From contig CAZCTC010000095.1 of the NCBI GenBank assembly GCA_964501335.1, positions 1 through 28,144 on the forward strand: a stretch of 28,144 bases of DNA, read 5' to 3'. The first letter of the stretch is position 1, and every line of letters begins with the position of its first letter. This DNA is from CAZCTC01 sp964501335 (GTDB lineage: Bacteria; Chloroflexota; Anaerolineae; B4-G1; SLSP01). This document shows positions 1 to 8,136 of the stretch, in pieces. The notes under the pieces were generated by a model, which was not told the origin of the DNA, did not search any database, and was given only the letters and a program-made list of their open reading frames with translations. Position numbers and translations under genes: made by a program.

Positions 1-2
1 AG

Positions 3-602
3 TTGGAAACACAGGTCAAGCTGGGCGCTGGCTGCCTACCCTACTTTGTCATGGGCTTTGCTCGCCAAGCCGAAGCGGAACGTTTCCAAACCGAATTAGC
101 CGAACGCCTGCAGAAATTCGGGCTCCAGTTGCATAAAGACAAAACTCGGTTGATCGAGTTTGGCCGATATGCGAGGCAAGACCGAAAACTCCGTGGGGTA
201 GGCAAACCGGAAACCTTCAACTTTCTAGGATTTACGCATAGTTGCTCGCAGACCAGGAACGGACAGTTCGTGGTGCTACGGGAGACCATGCGGAAACGGA
301 TGATCGCCAAATTGAAGGTGCTGAAAGGGGCGTTAGCGCAACGGATGCATGATCCCATTCCGAAGGTGGGACGGTGGTTGAGGGCGGGGTTACAGGGGCA
401 TTACCAATACTACGGAGTCCCCCGTAACAGTAAGGCTAGGGCCTGGTTTGCGCATGAACTCACCAAGCTGTGGTACAAAGCGCTCACCCATCGAAGCCAG
501 AAGAAGAAAATCACCTGGGAGCAAATGCAGGAGATAAGCTCCAGATGGCTACCCAAACCCAGAATATGCCAACCTTATCCAAGTCAACGAATTCGCGTTT
601 GA
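3..602 (+). pseudogene. Group II intron reverse transcriptase/maturase, C-terminal part, catalytic YADD box apparently lost
   Basis: The frame is open to the left edge of the window, so only the C-terminal ~199 residues are seen. They contain the end of the RT palm/fingers (FVMGFARQAEAERF, then LQLHKDKTRLIEFGR, then FNFLGFTH) and the maturase X/thumb region (GHYQYYGVPRNSKA, LWYKALTHRSQKK, SRWLPKPRI.QPYP), all typical of bacterial group II intron proteins. Such proteins splice their intron RNA and reverse-transcribe it into target DNA. The family normally reads RYADDFV just before the first motif; here it reads GCLPYFVMGF at about nucleotides 34-63. The tyrosine seems kept, but the A-D-D codons are missing, consistent with a 9-base in-frame deletion. 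Loss of both metal-binding aspartates should abolish polymerase activity. Domain V/VI RNA follows at once, so this is the 3' end of an intron. The identity is well supported; the inactivity is inferred from the family motif. Confidence 0.85.
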
Positions 603-684
603 CCCAAGGCAGGAGCCGGGTGCGGTAATTCCGCTCGCCCGGATCTGTGAGGGGGGAGCCCGTAAGGGCTATCTCTACCTCGAC
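603..684 (+). ncRNA. Group II intron RNA 3' end, domains V and VI
   Basis: Directly after the maturase stop codon lies a 33-nt domain V at 613-645. GAGCCGGG (613-620) pairs with CCCGGATC (638-645), the AGC catalytic triad is present in the 5' arm, and an inner TGCGG/CCGCT stem is capped by TAAT. Domain VI follows with AGCCC (657-661), tetraloop GTAA (662-665), GGGCT (666-670) and a lower GAGG/CCTC helix (649-652 with 678-681). The unpaired A around 671 or 677 is a candidate branch point. The intron probably ends near CTACCTCGAC (675-684). Position, length and sequence match bacterial group II introns, but the exact 3' splice site is an estimate. Confidence 0.8.
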
Positions 685-732
685 TTCAGGGCTTAAGAAG
701 GCAATTTTCCGGCAAGGCACTTTTATAGGAAG

Positions 733-911
733 GGGAGGGGGGAATTTGCACGCCTTCTGAGGTGTGCAAATTCCCCAAAAAACCAAATTCCCCCTTTTCT
801 CCCATCTGCGTCTTTGGGAGAAAAGGGGGGCAGGGGGGATATGAGGGCCAGCGAAGCCTATTTTCAGGACAGAACGCCATGCCCGGGGCGGCACCCCGAA
901 GGATGAAAATA
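733..911 (+). repeat. Structured intergenic repeat, copy 1 (long-stem variant)
   Basis: Hairpin 1 pairs 739-755 with 760-776 (17 bp, one G-T pair) around the loop TCTG. Hairpin 2 pairs 790-804 with 815-829 (15 bp, perfect) around the loop TCTGCGTCTT. Hairpin 3 is an outer TATTTTCA (859-866) with TGAAAATA (904-911) enclosing CGGGG-CGGCA-CCCCG (884-898). Order and loops match copy 6431-6590, but the hairpin 2 arms have quite different sequences, which is strong covariation. The copy lies just downstream of the group II intron. Confidence 0.85.
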
Positions 912-1020
912 GACGATTCGTCAGGATTGGGTACCCACAAGGGGTACCCCTACGGGAGACGTTTTCCGGGTAGGGGCGGCCCGATGTGGCCGCCCTCGGG
1001 GAGATTTTTGCACGATGGGC
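912..1020 (+). repeat. Two REP-like palindromes
   Basis: This stretch holds GGGTACCC twice around ACAAG (a hairpin near 930-950), then GGGCGGCC-CGATGT-GGCCGCCC near 975-996. They resemble the GTAGGGGCGRCCC type of extragenic palindrome common in environmental bacterial genomes. No gene was found here. They sit between two copies of the larger structured repeat. Confidence 0.5.
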
Positions 1021-1288
1021 CTATTTTCAGGACAGAAGACCATGCAGGGGAGCACCCCGAAAGATGAAAATTCAGCGGAAGTAGACAGTAGACAGCCTGC
1101 GTCGCCTGTGCGGTTCTGGAAAAGGGCTCTGTTTTCGCGGGCTTTCTGAAGCCCGCGAAAACATAAACAAAAAAACTCTCTCCCCATCCTGCGCGTCGTG
1201 TTTTACGGGGAAAGGGTCATTTGCGGGACGCTATGAGGCCGGGGCCATGCCATAGAGCCCGATTTTCAGGACAGACCTCCCTGGAGAG
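1021..1288 (+). repeat. Structured intergenic repeat, copy 2 (near-complete unit)
   Basis: It starts with hairpin 3 of a preceding unit (ATTTTCA 1023-1029 with TGAAAAT 1065-1071, inner GGGG-AGCA-CCCC). Next comes the head GTAGACAGTAGACAGCC (1081-1097) and a TCTGGAAAAGG block. Hairpin 1 pairs 1130-1144 with 1149-1163 around TCTG (perfect). The linker CATAAACAAAAAAACTC follows, then hairpin 2 (CCCC 1182-1185 with GGGG 1207-1210, loop containing GCGCGTCG), TCATTTGCGGGACG, and a final ATTTTCAGGACAG at 1272-1284. It lies just upstream of the propeller lipoprotein gene. Confidence 0.85.
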
Positions 1289-1294
1289 AAAACT

Positions 1295-3070
1295 ATGAAA
1301 AGATGGACACTGACCTTGATTGGGCTGATCGGAATGGGTATGCTGGCGGCTTGTGGGAAATCTCTGCCCATGGTATCGCCTCTGCCGGGGACAGAAACAA
1401 CCGTATCTCTGTTGCCCTGTCCGGCCGCGCCCCGTCCCGGCTGGGAGCGGTGGCTGACTGGGACTTATATCGGAAGGGTGGGGGCTTTGTATCAAGAAGG
1501 GGGAACCTTGTGGATTGGAACGGCGCCGGGCATTCAAAAACTGGATGTGGCGAGCGGCCGGTTGACGGCGGCGCTGCCGACCGTGCGGGTCCGCAACTTT
1601 TTGCCGGCAGGAGACGGCCGGATATGGGCCTCTTCCGAAGATGGGCTGGCCTATTTCGACGGAGAGACCTGGCGTCTTGTCCCCTTTTCAGAAGAATTGA
1701 GCGATTTTCCTCCCATTACAGAAATGGCGTTCAATCGGAAAGAAAATTCGTTGTGGTTAAAGTTTGGAGCCCGACGTTCGATGTTTCCCTACCTGATGAC
1801 GCCGGTGGAGATAGCGGAATCCGGTTTTCTGGAAATGCGAAAAATCGAGACCATGACGGAAATAGATCCGGAAGATTGTGAAAGTTGGCAATCGTTTTCT
1901 AATCAGGGGAGAGGATTTGATTCGCCGGAGAGCTGCCGGATACGGCAAAGTGCCTGGGCAGAAATCGGGCGGGCGATAGGGTCCTATCCGTCTTTCATAG
2001 AGGTCGGGAAGGAAGGTGTCTGGTGGGCGAAAAACGGGTGGTTTGGGTTATGGGACGGAAAGGAAAACAGAGAATGGATGTTGGATGGAGATGATATCAA
2101 TCTTATGGAATCCGCCGCAGATGGTGGAGTGTGGCTGGCCTATAAGCATGGACTGGTTTATTTCAATCCGCAGACCGGAGAAGCGCGGCGGGTCCATTTG
2201 GAAGAAGATCCCGCTTGTGTGCTCTTGGGCGATCCAATCGATGTGGCGGTGGATGGGGCGGGACAAACCTGGGCCGTGACGGAAATGGCAGGAGTAGGGT
2301 TGGTTCGACTCTCGGAAGATCGCCGGGTATGGGTGCCGAAAAAGGATTTTTGGGCAGGCGATGGAATTTTTGCGTCGGAGCTGGCCGTGGCGCCGGACGG
2401 AGCCTTATGGGCGGTTGATTCGGGAGGATTATGGCGCATCGAGGGACAGAAAGGGATGAAAAGCGCTTATCCCCAAAAAGCGAATTGTACTTCTTCGCTT
2501 TATTCGTTGGAGGTGGATGCAAAGGGGCATGTCTGGGGGATTGTCGCAGGATGTACATGGGATGTGTTGGAATATCGGCCGGGGATTTATCGCTGGGTCA
2601 ACCATGGGAATGTGAATGAACGCGGAATACTGGCGGTTGGGGCTGATGGGCAGATCTATTTGCTGGCAGGAAGCACCCTGTGGATCAGCCAGGAAGAATC
2701 CTGGCAGGAGATCGCCCGGTTGCCGCAATTTGAAAACTACCGGGCACAGTTGATTTCCGATCCCACCGGGGGAATGTGGATTACCGAACCGATGCCCGGG
2801 CGGATCTGGCGATATAAGGATGGGCAGTTGACGGCGCTGGAGGGCGCGATCAAGCCGGAGGAACTTTATGCCGCCGAAGTGGATGGAGCCGGGCAATTAT
2901 GGCTGGTCACTGACAGGGCAATAATACGCTATAACGGGAATACAAGAACCGAATTTTCAGTTCCGGCCATTCCCTGGAATCCGGCGCGTGACCTCATTTA
3001 CACCCGGGATGGCCGAATGTGGATCGTATGGGGAGAGGAATTGTGGGCCTTTGATCCGGCAAATCCATGA
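1295..3070 (+). CDS. Lipoprotein with two-component-regulator-type beta-propeller repeats
   Basis: This 591-residue protein begins with a lipoprotein signal peptide (positive MKR, hydrophobic core, lipobox LAAC with Cys20), so it is expected to be lipid-anchored outside the membrane. The rest is built of repeated blades such as TLWIGTAPGIQKLD, RIWASSEDGLAYFD, GVWLAYKHGLVYFN, ALWAVDSGGLWRIE and MWITEPMPGRIWRY. The W-[IAV]-x-[TS]-x-x-G-[IL]-x-x-[FYL] pattern is typical of Reg_prop/sensor-type seven-bladed propellers. In hybrid two-component sensors this domain binds ligands; here no kinase or other domain follows, so it may be a stand-alone binding or scaffold protein. The start follows GGAGAG at normal distance. 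A structured repeat ends just upstream, and the first beta-helix gene starts 28 bases downstream, so the two may be co-transcribed. The ligand is unknown. Confidence 0.8.
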   Translation: MKRWTLTLIGLIGMGMLAACGKSLPMVSPLPGTETTVSLLPCPAAPRPGWERWLTGTYIGRVGALYQEGGTLWIGTAPGIQKLDVASGRLTAALPTVRVRNFLPAGDGRIWASSEDGLAYFDGETWRLVPFSEELSDFPPITEMAFNRKENSLWLKFGARRSMFPYLMTPVEIAESGFLEMRKIETMTEIDPEDCESWQSFSNQGRGFDSPESCRIRQSAWAEIGRAIGSYPSFIEVGKEGVWWAKNGWFGLWDGKENREWMLDGDDINLMESAADGGVWLAYKHGLVYFNPQTGEARRVHLEEDPACVLLGDPIDVAVDGAGQTWAVTEMAGVGLVRLSEDRRVWVPKKDFWAGDGIFASELAVAPDGALWAVDSGGLWRIEGQKGMKSAYPQKANCTSSLYSLEVDAKGHVWGIVAGCTWDVLEYRPGIYRWVNHGNVNERGILAVGADGQIYLLAGSTLWISQEESWQEIARLPQFENYRAQLISDPTGGMWITEPMPGRIWRYKDGQLTALEGAIKPEELYAAEVDGAGQLWLVTDRAIIRYNGNTRTEFSVPAIPWNPARDLIYTRDGRMWIVWGEELWAFDPANP

Positions 3071-3098
3071 ATTGGTAAATTTCTGAAAGGAGGCTTTT

Positions 3099-6000
3099 AT
3101 GAAAACATTTCGTTGGATCTATTTCCTGGGCCTGGCCCTGCCGGCCTTGTTGCTCTTCTCCGTTTCGGCCGTGACCGCCCGGCCGGCGGGCACAGTCATC
3201 TACGTGGACAAAGACGCCGCGGGTCCGGTCCACGACGGGCTATCGTGGACCACGGCCTACACCACCGTGCAGAACGCGCTGGATTGGACCAACACGCATA
3301 CCATGACGACCTACGAGATCTGGGTGGCGGAGGGCGTTTACTATCCGGATGAGGGCGGGCTGCACGTCGATAATGCCCTCACGGAGACCTTTCTCATCGC
3401 CTGGAACAACGTGCAGCTCTACGGCGGCTTCGCCGCCACAGAGACTGCGCGTAGTCAGAGAGAGTGGACCGTCCATCCGACGGTGCTGAGCGGCGATATC
3501 GATCGCAACGATCTCAATACTGACGGGAATTTTATCAATGAGGTCTACTCGGATACGGTGGGAAACAATGCCTGGCATGTGATGTACCTCGACGGCGCGA
3601 CCAACGAGCCGTTGACGGAGCAGACGGTGATCGACGGGTTTACGATCACGGCGGGGAAAACAGCTTCTTCAAGTAACGGGTCTGATTTACGTATTATGTG
3701 GGGTGGGGGATTTTTTTGTGATGGAAGTGGTAGTGGGCATGAATGCAGCCCGATGTTATCCAATCTGGTTATCGAGGGTAATTGGGCTGGATATATGGGT
3801 GGCGGCTTATGTAACGATGCTTCTGAAGGGGGAAATAACCGCGGAATTTTGTCCAATGTTATTTTTAAAGGGAATTGGGCCCGGTTTTATGGAGGAGGAA
3901 TGTGCGGTGTAGGTACCAATATGGGGAACAGTAGTCTTCTGTTGATAGCTGTTGTTTTTGAGAATAATAGTGCGGATAGTTCTGGTGGCGGAATGGCTAA
4001 TATAGGTTCTGGCAATGGAAGCAGCAATCCCATATTGAACAAAGTTCTTTTTTATGACAATCGAGCTGATATGGGTGGCGGAATGATTAATTATAGTGAA
4101 AGCGATGGAATTTCTAATCCGATTTTGGTGGATGTTACATTTGATGGTAACCATGCTCAAGCAGGAGGGGGGGTGTTAAATTATGCTCGACAAAACAGTT
4201 ACAGTAATCCCAAATTGATGCGGGTTATTTTTAGCAACAACAGGGCTTTTGATGCCGGGGGAATGGTTAATTGGGCATACATTGATGGAACCAGTAGCCC
4301 AACTTTAATGGAAGTTGTTTTCAGAGGCAATTATGCTCAAGAAGATGGCGGGGGAATGTACGATTATGGTTCTTCCGGTGTTAGCAGCCCGATGTTAAGC
4401 AATGTTACATTTGAAGGCAATTGGGCGGATCGAGACGGGGGGGCTGTATTTATCAGGGGTAATGAATTTCTTGACAATCCCGATTTGACGAATGTTGTTT
4501 TTAATGGTAATCGGGCAGGAAGAAATGGCGGCGGGATGTATTTAGAAATGTTTAGTTGGGGGCCAACGCTGACCAATGCAACATTTAGCGGTAATTGGGC
4601 TGGGAGTGATGGCAGTGTTTTGTATAACATGTACAGTCGTCCTGTCTTTGTGAATTCTATTGTTTGGGGAAATTGGGCCGGAAATGGTTCTAATTTCTAT
4701 AATAAGTTGGATTATTTTCCGATAGTTCTCTCCAGCGACATCGAGGGTGGCTACACCGGCACCGCCGTCTTGAACGTCGATCCGCAGTTCGTGGCGCCGG
4801 TGTCTGCCAGTGCGGCGCCGACGACAACCGGTAACTATCGTTTGCGCGGTACATCGCCGTTGATCAATGCGGGAAACAATCTCAGCGTGACGGTAGCAAC
4901 TGATCTGGATGGTCAGCCCCGGGTTATCAGCGGCACCGTGGATATGGGAGCTTATGAAACCAGTTCACTGGCTACGTTGGCGGTGCACAAAGCCGGCAAT
5001 GGTGGGGGCATGGTGACCAGCTGGCCGGCAGGATTGGTTTGCACAGGCAGTTGTTCCTATCAGTTTCCGCCCCATCTGGTGATCACCCTGACCGCCGCGC
5101 CGATGCTCAGCTCGACCTTCGACGGCTGGGTGGGCATGCCGGCGGGCACCCAGGCGATTACCCTGTTAATGAAGGAAGGCGCCCATGCGACGGCGATCTT
5201 CAATCTGAAGGTCTTTACGATCACGGCGGGATCGACTGCGGGCGGGCAGATCCTGCCGGGCGGGGCGCAGACGGTGACTTACGGCAGCCGGCGGGTCTTT
5301 GCGATCCGGCCGGCGACGAGTTATGCACTGGCCGATGTGACGGCGGACGGCGTTTCGGTGGGCCGGGTGGATCTCTACGCCTTCAACAACGTGACGGCCG
5401 GGCATACGATCAGCGCGACCTTTGTGCCGGTCAGCTTCACGGTGACGGTCACGCCGGCGAGCCTGTCGGCGGATGGCCTCGCTACGGCGACGGTGACGGT
5501 CCGCGCAACGGATCAGGCCGGCAGCGGGGCTTTGTTTGCCGGGCGAGAGGTGGAGCTGAGCTGGGGCCTGGGCAGTGACGTGAGCCCGGTCAAAGGGACG
5601 CTGGATGAGAACGGCGCGGCCTCCTGGCTCTACACGGCGGGGGCGCTGGCCGGCATGGAAGTCATTACGGCGACGTTGCCCGATGTGGGGATCACGCATG
5701 TCGCCACGGCGGGGCTGGAACTGACGGCGGCGCCGTTGCAGGGGCGTCTCACGTATGAACGGGCGGCAGATCTGGTCACCTATACCTTCGTCCTGAGCAA
5801 TGCCGGGATGGGGATCACGCAGACGCAGGCGGTTATGACGGGCAGCGTGCCGTTGCATACGGAGCTGGTTACGGCTTCGACCCAACTGACCTTCACGGCA
5901 GACGGGGATTACGGCGTGGGCTATGTCGCCCTGCCGGAGGTCGCGGCGCTGGGGCCGGGTGAGAGTGCGGAGCTGCGCTGGACGGTGCGGCGGCTGGACC

Positions 6001-6113
6001 CGGTCGCGGATCTCGTCACGCAGGGGCACGGTCAAAGCGACGGGGCGGCGGTGCGGCTGATTTCACGCTGGCAGGCCTGGCGGGTGCTGTTGACGGCGGT
6101 GTTTAAGAAGTAG
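3099..6113 (+). CDS. Large secreted beta-helix surface protein, paralog 1
   Basis: This is a 1004-residue exported protein. It has a signal peptide (MKTFRWIYFLGLALPALLLF, likely cleaved after VTA near residue 27) and a conserved N-terminal module (YVDKDAAG through DGFTITAGK). About 350 residues of right-handed beta-helix follow, with irregular ~30-residue repeats of the form GGGM-N...SSP-L--V-F-GN-A, resembling the GGA[ILV]/FxxN pattern of polymorphic outer-membrane proteins. Next are an InlB-B-like domain (TLTAAPMLSSTFDGWVG), a Big_1/invasin-like Ig domain (FTVTVTPASLSADGLATATV) and a DUF11-like domain. The end is a short hydrophobic tail, LLTAVFKK. An AAGGAGG site sets the start. Paralog 2 lies 2 kb away with nearly identical ends and a different helix. 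The helix part (3658-4735) is visibly AT-richer than its flanks. Adhesion or surface display is likely; no ligand or enzyme motif was seen. Confidence 0.85.
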   Translation: MKTFRWIYFLGLALPALLLFSVSAVTARPAGTVIYVDKDAAGPVHDGLSWTTAYTTVQNALDWTNTHTMTTYEIWVAEGVYYPDEGGLHVDNALTETFLIAWNNVQLYGGFAATETARSQREWTVHPTVLSGDIDRNDLNTDGNFINEVYSDTVGNNAWHVMYLDGATNEPLTEQTVIDGFTITAGKTASSSNGSDLRIMWGGGFFCDGSGSGHECSPMLSNLVIEGNWAGYMGGGLCNDASEGGNNRGILSNVIFKGNWARFYGGGMCGVGTNMGNSSLLLIAVVFENNSADSSGGGMANIGSGNGSSNPILNKVLFYDNRADMGGGMINYSESDGISNPILVDVTFDGNHAQAGGGVLNYARQNSYSNPKLMRVIFSNNRAFDAGGMVNWAYIDGTSSPTLMEVVFRGNYAQEDGGGMYDYGSSGVSSPMLSNVTFEGNWADRDGGAVFIRGNEFLDNPDLTNVVFNGNRAGRNGGGMYLEMFSWGPTLTNATFSGNWAGSDGSVLYNMYSRPVFVNSIVWGNWAGNGSNFYNKLDYFPIVLSSDIEGGYTGTAVLNVDPQFVAPVSASAAPTTTGNYRLRGTSPLINAGNNLSVTVATDLDGQPRVISGTVDMGAYETSSLATLAVHKAGNGGGMVTSWPAGLVCTGSCSYQFPPHLVITLTAAPMLSSTFDGWVGMPAGTQAITLLMKEGAHATAIFNLKVFTITAGSTAGGQILPGGAQTVTYGSRRVFAIRPATSYALADVTADGVSVGRVDLYAFNNVTAGHTISATFVPVSFTVTVTPASLSADGLATATVTVRATDQAGSGALFAGREVELSWGLGSDVSPVKGTLDENGAASWLYTAGALAGMEVITATLPDVGITHVATAGLELTAAPLQGRLTYERAADLVTYTFVLSNAGMGITQTQAVMTGSVPLHTELVTASTQLTFTADGDYGVGYVALPEVAALGPGESAELRWTVRRLDPVADLVTQGHGQSDGAAVRLISRWQAWRVLLTAVFKK

Positions 6114-6262
6114 ACAGTAGACAGCCTGTGTCGCCGGCATAGTTCTGGAAAGGGGCCATGTTTTGGCGCGCCTTCTGAGGCGCGCCAAAACATCAACAAA
6201 AAAACTCTCTGCCTGCTTCGCACCGCGCGGCGTTTCTTATGGGGAATGTGTCTTGTGCGGGT
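6106..6262 (+). repeat. Structured intergenic repeat, copy 3
   Basis: The head AAGTAGACAGTAGACAGCC starts inside the end of the upstream gene and supplies its TAG stop. Hairpin 1 pairs 6158-6173 with 6178-6193 (16 bp, perfect, TGTTTTGGCGCGCCT arm) around TCTG. The linker CATCAACAAAAAAACTC and a second hairpin region with CCGCGCGGCG follow to TTGTGCGGG. Confidence 0.85.
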
Positions 6263-6430
6263 GATTTCCCACAGAGGTGCAACGTACTCTGATCTTGCAA
6301 GGACAGGCGACTTACTCCAACGTTGAGCCGTTTGAATCATCGGTTTCAGGGATAGAAAGTGCGTCGCCCCTTTGGGGCTGAGAATGCTTAACAAGAAGGC
6401 GCCTGCTAATGCGGCGGAGGCAAAAAAAAG
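6263..6430 (+). other. Intergenic stretch without a recognisable gene
   Basis: I see no credible reading frame or RNA gene here. There is a small GCCCC-TTT-GGGGC hairpin at 6366-6378 and an A-tract (CAAAAAAAAGGGG) leading into the next structured repeat. It may be decayed repeat sequence. Confidence 0.4.
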
Positions 6431-6590
6431 GGGAAGAGGGGAATTTGCACGCCTTCTGAGGCGTGCAAATTCCCCCAAAAAACAAATCCCCCCTGCATCG
6501 CACCTCATCTGCGTCTTTGGGGTGCGATGCAGGGGGGCAGGGGGGATAGAGGGCCAGCGCCGGCTATTTTCAAGACAGAAGGCCATGGCG
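6431..6590 (+). repeat. Structured intergenic repeat, copy 4 (long-stem variant)
   Basis: Hairpin 1 pairs 6438-6454 with 6459-6475 (17 bp, perfect) around TCTG. Hairpin 2 pairs 6488-6504 with 6521-6537 (17 bp, perfect) around a loop containing ATCTGCGTCTTTGG. This is the partner of copy 1. Loops and linkers are alike, but the hairpin 2 core is TGCATCGCACC/GGTGCGATGCA here and TTTTCTCCC/GGGAGAAAA there. Hairpin 3 is truncated after CTATTTTCAAGACAGAA. The copy ends shortly before the lipoprotein gene at 6620. Confidence 0.85.
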
Positions 6591-6619
6591 ATTTCGGTGA
6601 GTAAATGATGAGGTAACGA

Positions 6620-7219
6620 ATGAGCTATTCAGATAATTTACAGCGAAAATGGTGGGGGGCCCTGATCGTTGTTTTATTTTTAACTGCCTGTTATCCCAAT
6701 GGGGTTCCTCCGCGGAAATTGGAATTGGTTGATTTGTTGATCGATCGAGATGTGCTGCCCGCTGTTTTGACTGAAACTTGGGGGCCTTTCGTCCCGACCG
6801 GTGAGGATCTGATTACCGAACAGAGCATTTCTATACAATTCGGAATAGATGAACAAGAATCGCCCATTCGGGTTGCTCAGGATGTTTATCGCTATCCCAA
6901 TGCAGATATTTCACAGCGTAAATTTGAACGGGTTTATTTACCTGGAGTGGCGTTTTTTGAACCCGTTAATGACTGGACTTACCATAGTTCCTTTGCGGAT
7001 CAAGAATTTTTTGGTTGCTATGATTGGGAAGGTCGCTCTACCCAGGTTTGTGAATGGGCCGGGCGTTATCAGGAATATCTTATTGTTTTTTGGATGCGGA
7101 TGACTCCTGGAGAGGCCTCATTGGCAGATATCGAACGGGCTGTCGAGGATATTGATTCCCTTATGGCACGGAATTTTGATAGGTCAATCACGGTGACGCT
7201 TACACCCTGGTCAGAATGA
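6620..7219 (+). CDS. Small predicted lipoprotein of unknown function
   Basis: This 199-residue protein has an N-terminal hydrophobic segment (WWGALIVVLFLTAC) ending in a lipobox with Cys24, so it should be lipid-anchored and exported. The mature part is mixed alpha/beta in character and has several tyrosines, tryptophans and two internal cysteines (FFGCYDWEGRSTQVCEW). I recognise no family or catalytic motif. The start follows GATGAGG at 6608-6614. Base composition is clearly lower in GC than the neighbours, like the beta-helix core of the flanking paralogs and unlike most genes here, which hints at a separate origin. It lies between the two beta-helix paralogs. Confidence 0.7.
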   Translation: MSYSDNLQRKWWGALIVVLFLTACYPNGVPPRKLELVDLLIDRDVLPAVLTETWGPFVPTGEDLITEQSISIQFGIDEQESPIRVAQDVYRYPNADISQRKFERVYLPGVAFFEPVNDWTYHSSFADQEFFGCYDWEGRSTQVCEWAGRYQEYLIVFWMRMTPGEASLADIERAVEDIDSLMARNFDRSITVTLTPWSE

Positions 7220-7354
7220 ATGGTGAGCGCTTTTAAATTCCCTCCCATTTTTGTGCCGTCCCGCCAATGATGCTTTCTTTGTAAGGCCCGCCGCGGGGGA
7301 TGTTGCGTGAGGGAGAGAGTTTTTTATTCACATAGAAGACGGGAGGTGGTAAAG

Positions 7355-8032
7355 ATGGAACAACGCATTCTTGCCTGGAACGGTTGTGTCAATGTGCGCG
7401 ATTTGGGCGGCTTGAAGACCTGTGATGGTCGGAGGACCCGCTGGGGGGCGCTGGTCCGCTCGGACAGTCCCGTTTATCTGACCGCAGCGGGATGGGAGGC
7501 GCTTTATGCCCATGGCATTCGCACAATTGTGTCGCTCTGTACGCATGGCCTGGTTGAAGAAAAGCTCGACATTGTGCCGCCCTATTCGGATCTCATTGTG
7601 GTAAAGGTGCCGATAGAAGATGTTACCGATGCCGATTTTGTGCAGCAGTGGGTCAATTCCGGGTGGTGGAGTACGCCGTTATATTACAAGGATGCGTTGC
7701 GCCGTTGGCCGGGGCGGCATGCGGCGGCGATTTCTGCCATCGCACAGGCCCAACCCGGTGGGGTGCTTTTTCATTGTATCCGCGGTCATGATCGTACCGG
7801 CATCATAGCGTTGTTGGTGTTGATGCTCGCGGGGGTGACGCCGGATGAAATTGTGGCGGATTATGTGTTGAGTCTCGACCCGGAGCGTGATAAATTGCTG
7901 GCACGGGAGCATCTTTCTGTCCGCGATGTTATTTTGGAGACAGTTGCCGGACTGGAGGTCGAAGCCTACCTCAGCGCGGGAGGAGTAACTCAAACCGAAC
8001 TGGCCGCCGTTCGTCGGCGACTTGTGGGATAA
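7355..8032 (+). CDS. Tyrosine-protein phosphatase-like protein (Y_phosphatase3 type)
   Basis: I chose ATG 7355 because GGGAGGTGG (7341-7349) lies at the right distance; an upstream GTG at 7307 in the same frame lacks such a site. The 225-residue product starts with the family signature WNGCVNVRDLGGL and has the phosphatase P-loop HCIRGHDRTG, with nucleophile Cys141 and Arg147 in the C-x5-R arrangement. No signal peptide is visible, so it is probably cytoplasmic. Members of this family remove phosphate from tyrosine, or sometimes from phosphoinositides or other small substrates. The substrate here cannot be read from sequence. It lies between a small lipoprotein gene and the second beta-helix gene. 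Confidence 0.85.
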   Translation: MEQRILAWNGCVNVRDLGGLKTCDGRRTRWGALVRSDSPVYLTAAGWEALYAHGIRTIVSLCTHGLVEEKLDIVPPYSDLIVVKVPIEDVTDADFVQQWVNSGWWSTPLYYKDALRRWPGRHAAAISAIAQAQPGGVLFHCIRGHDRTGIIALLVLMLAGVTPDEIVADYVLSLDPERDKLLAREHLSVRDVILETVAGLEVEAYLSAGGVTQTELAAVRRRLVG

Positions 8033-8098
8033 ATCCGGGACAAAAAACATAAACAAACGGAGAAAGTGTCATTTGCGGAACGCTACGACGTCAAATGC
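8033..8098 (+). repeat. Decayed remnant of the structured repeat
   Basis: ACATAAACAAACGGAGAAAG followed by TGTCATTTGCGGAACGCTAC matches the linker and the distal part of full copies. Hairpin 1 and the centre of hairpin 2 are missing. It sits just after the phosphatase stop codon. Confidence 0.6.
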
Positions 8099-8136
8099 CG
8101 GGACTTGTCGGAAATTCTATCGATAGGGAGGCTTTT

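Noticed and set aside
3..602. Diversity-generating retroelement driving variation of the beta-helix proteins
   Set aside because: The reverse transcriptase is of group II intron type with a maturase domain and lies directly before domain V/VI. No template/variable repeat pair with adenine-specific changes was seen; the paralog middles differ throughout.
1131..1162. Repeat hairpin 1 as an intrinsic terminator
   Set aside because: The T-tract precedes the stem and an A-tract follows it on either strand, opposite to what is needed.
5166..6035. Long minus-strand frame of 289 codons, also present at 10156-11025
   Set aside because: It is antisense to the near-identical C-terminal regions of the two beta-helix genes. 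Its conservation follows from that duplication, and the composition (Arg/His/Gln-rich) is typical of an antisense shadow.
7307..7354. Upstream GTG start for the phosphatase gene
   Set aside because: It lacks a ribosome binding site and adds a basic stretch absent from the family. ATG 7355 has GGGAGGTGG at good spacing.
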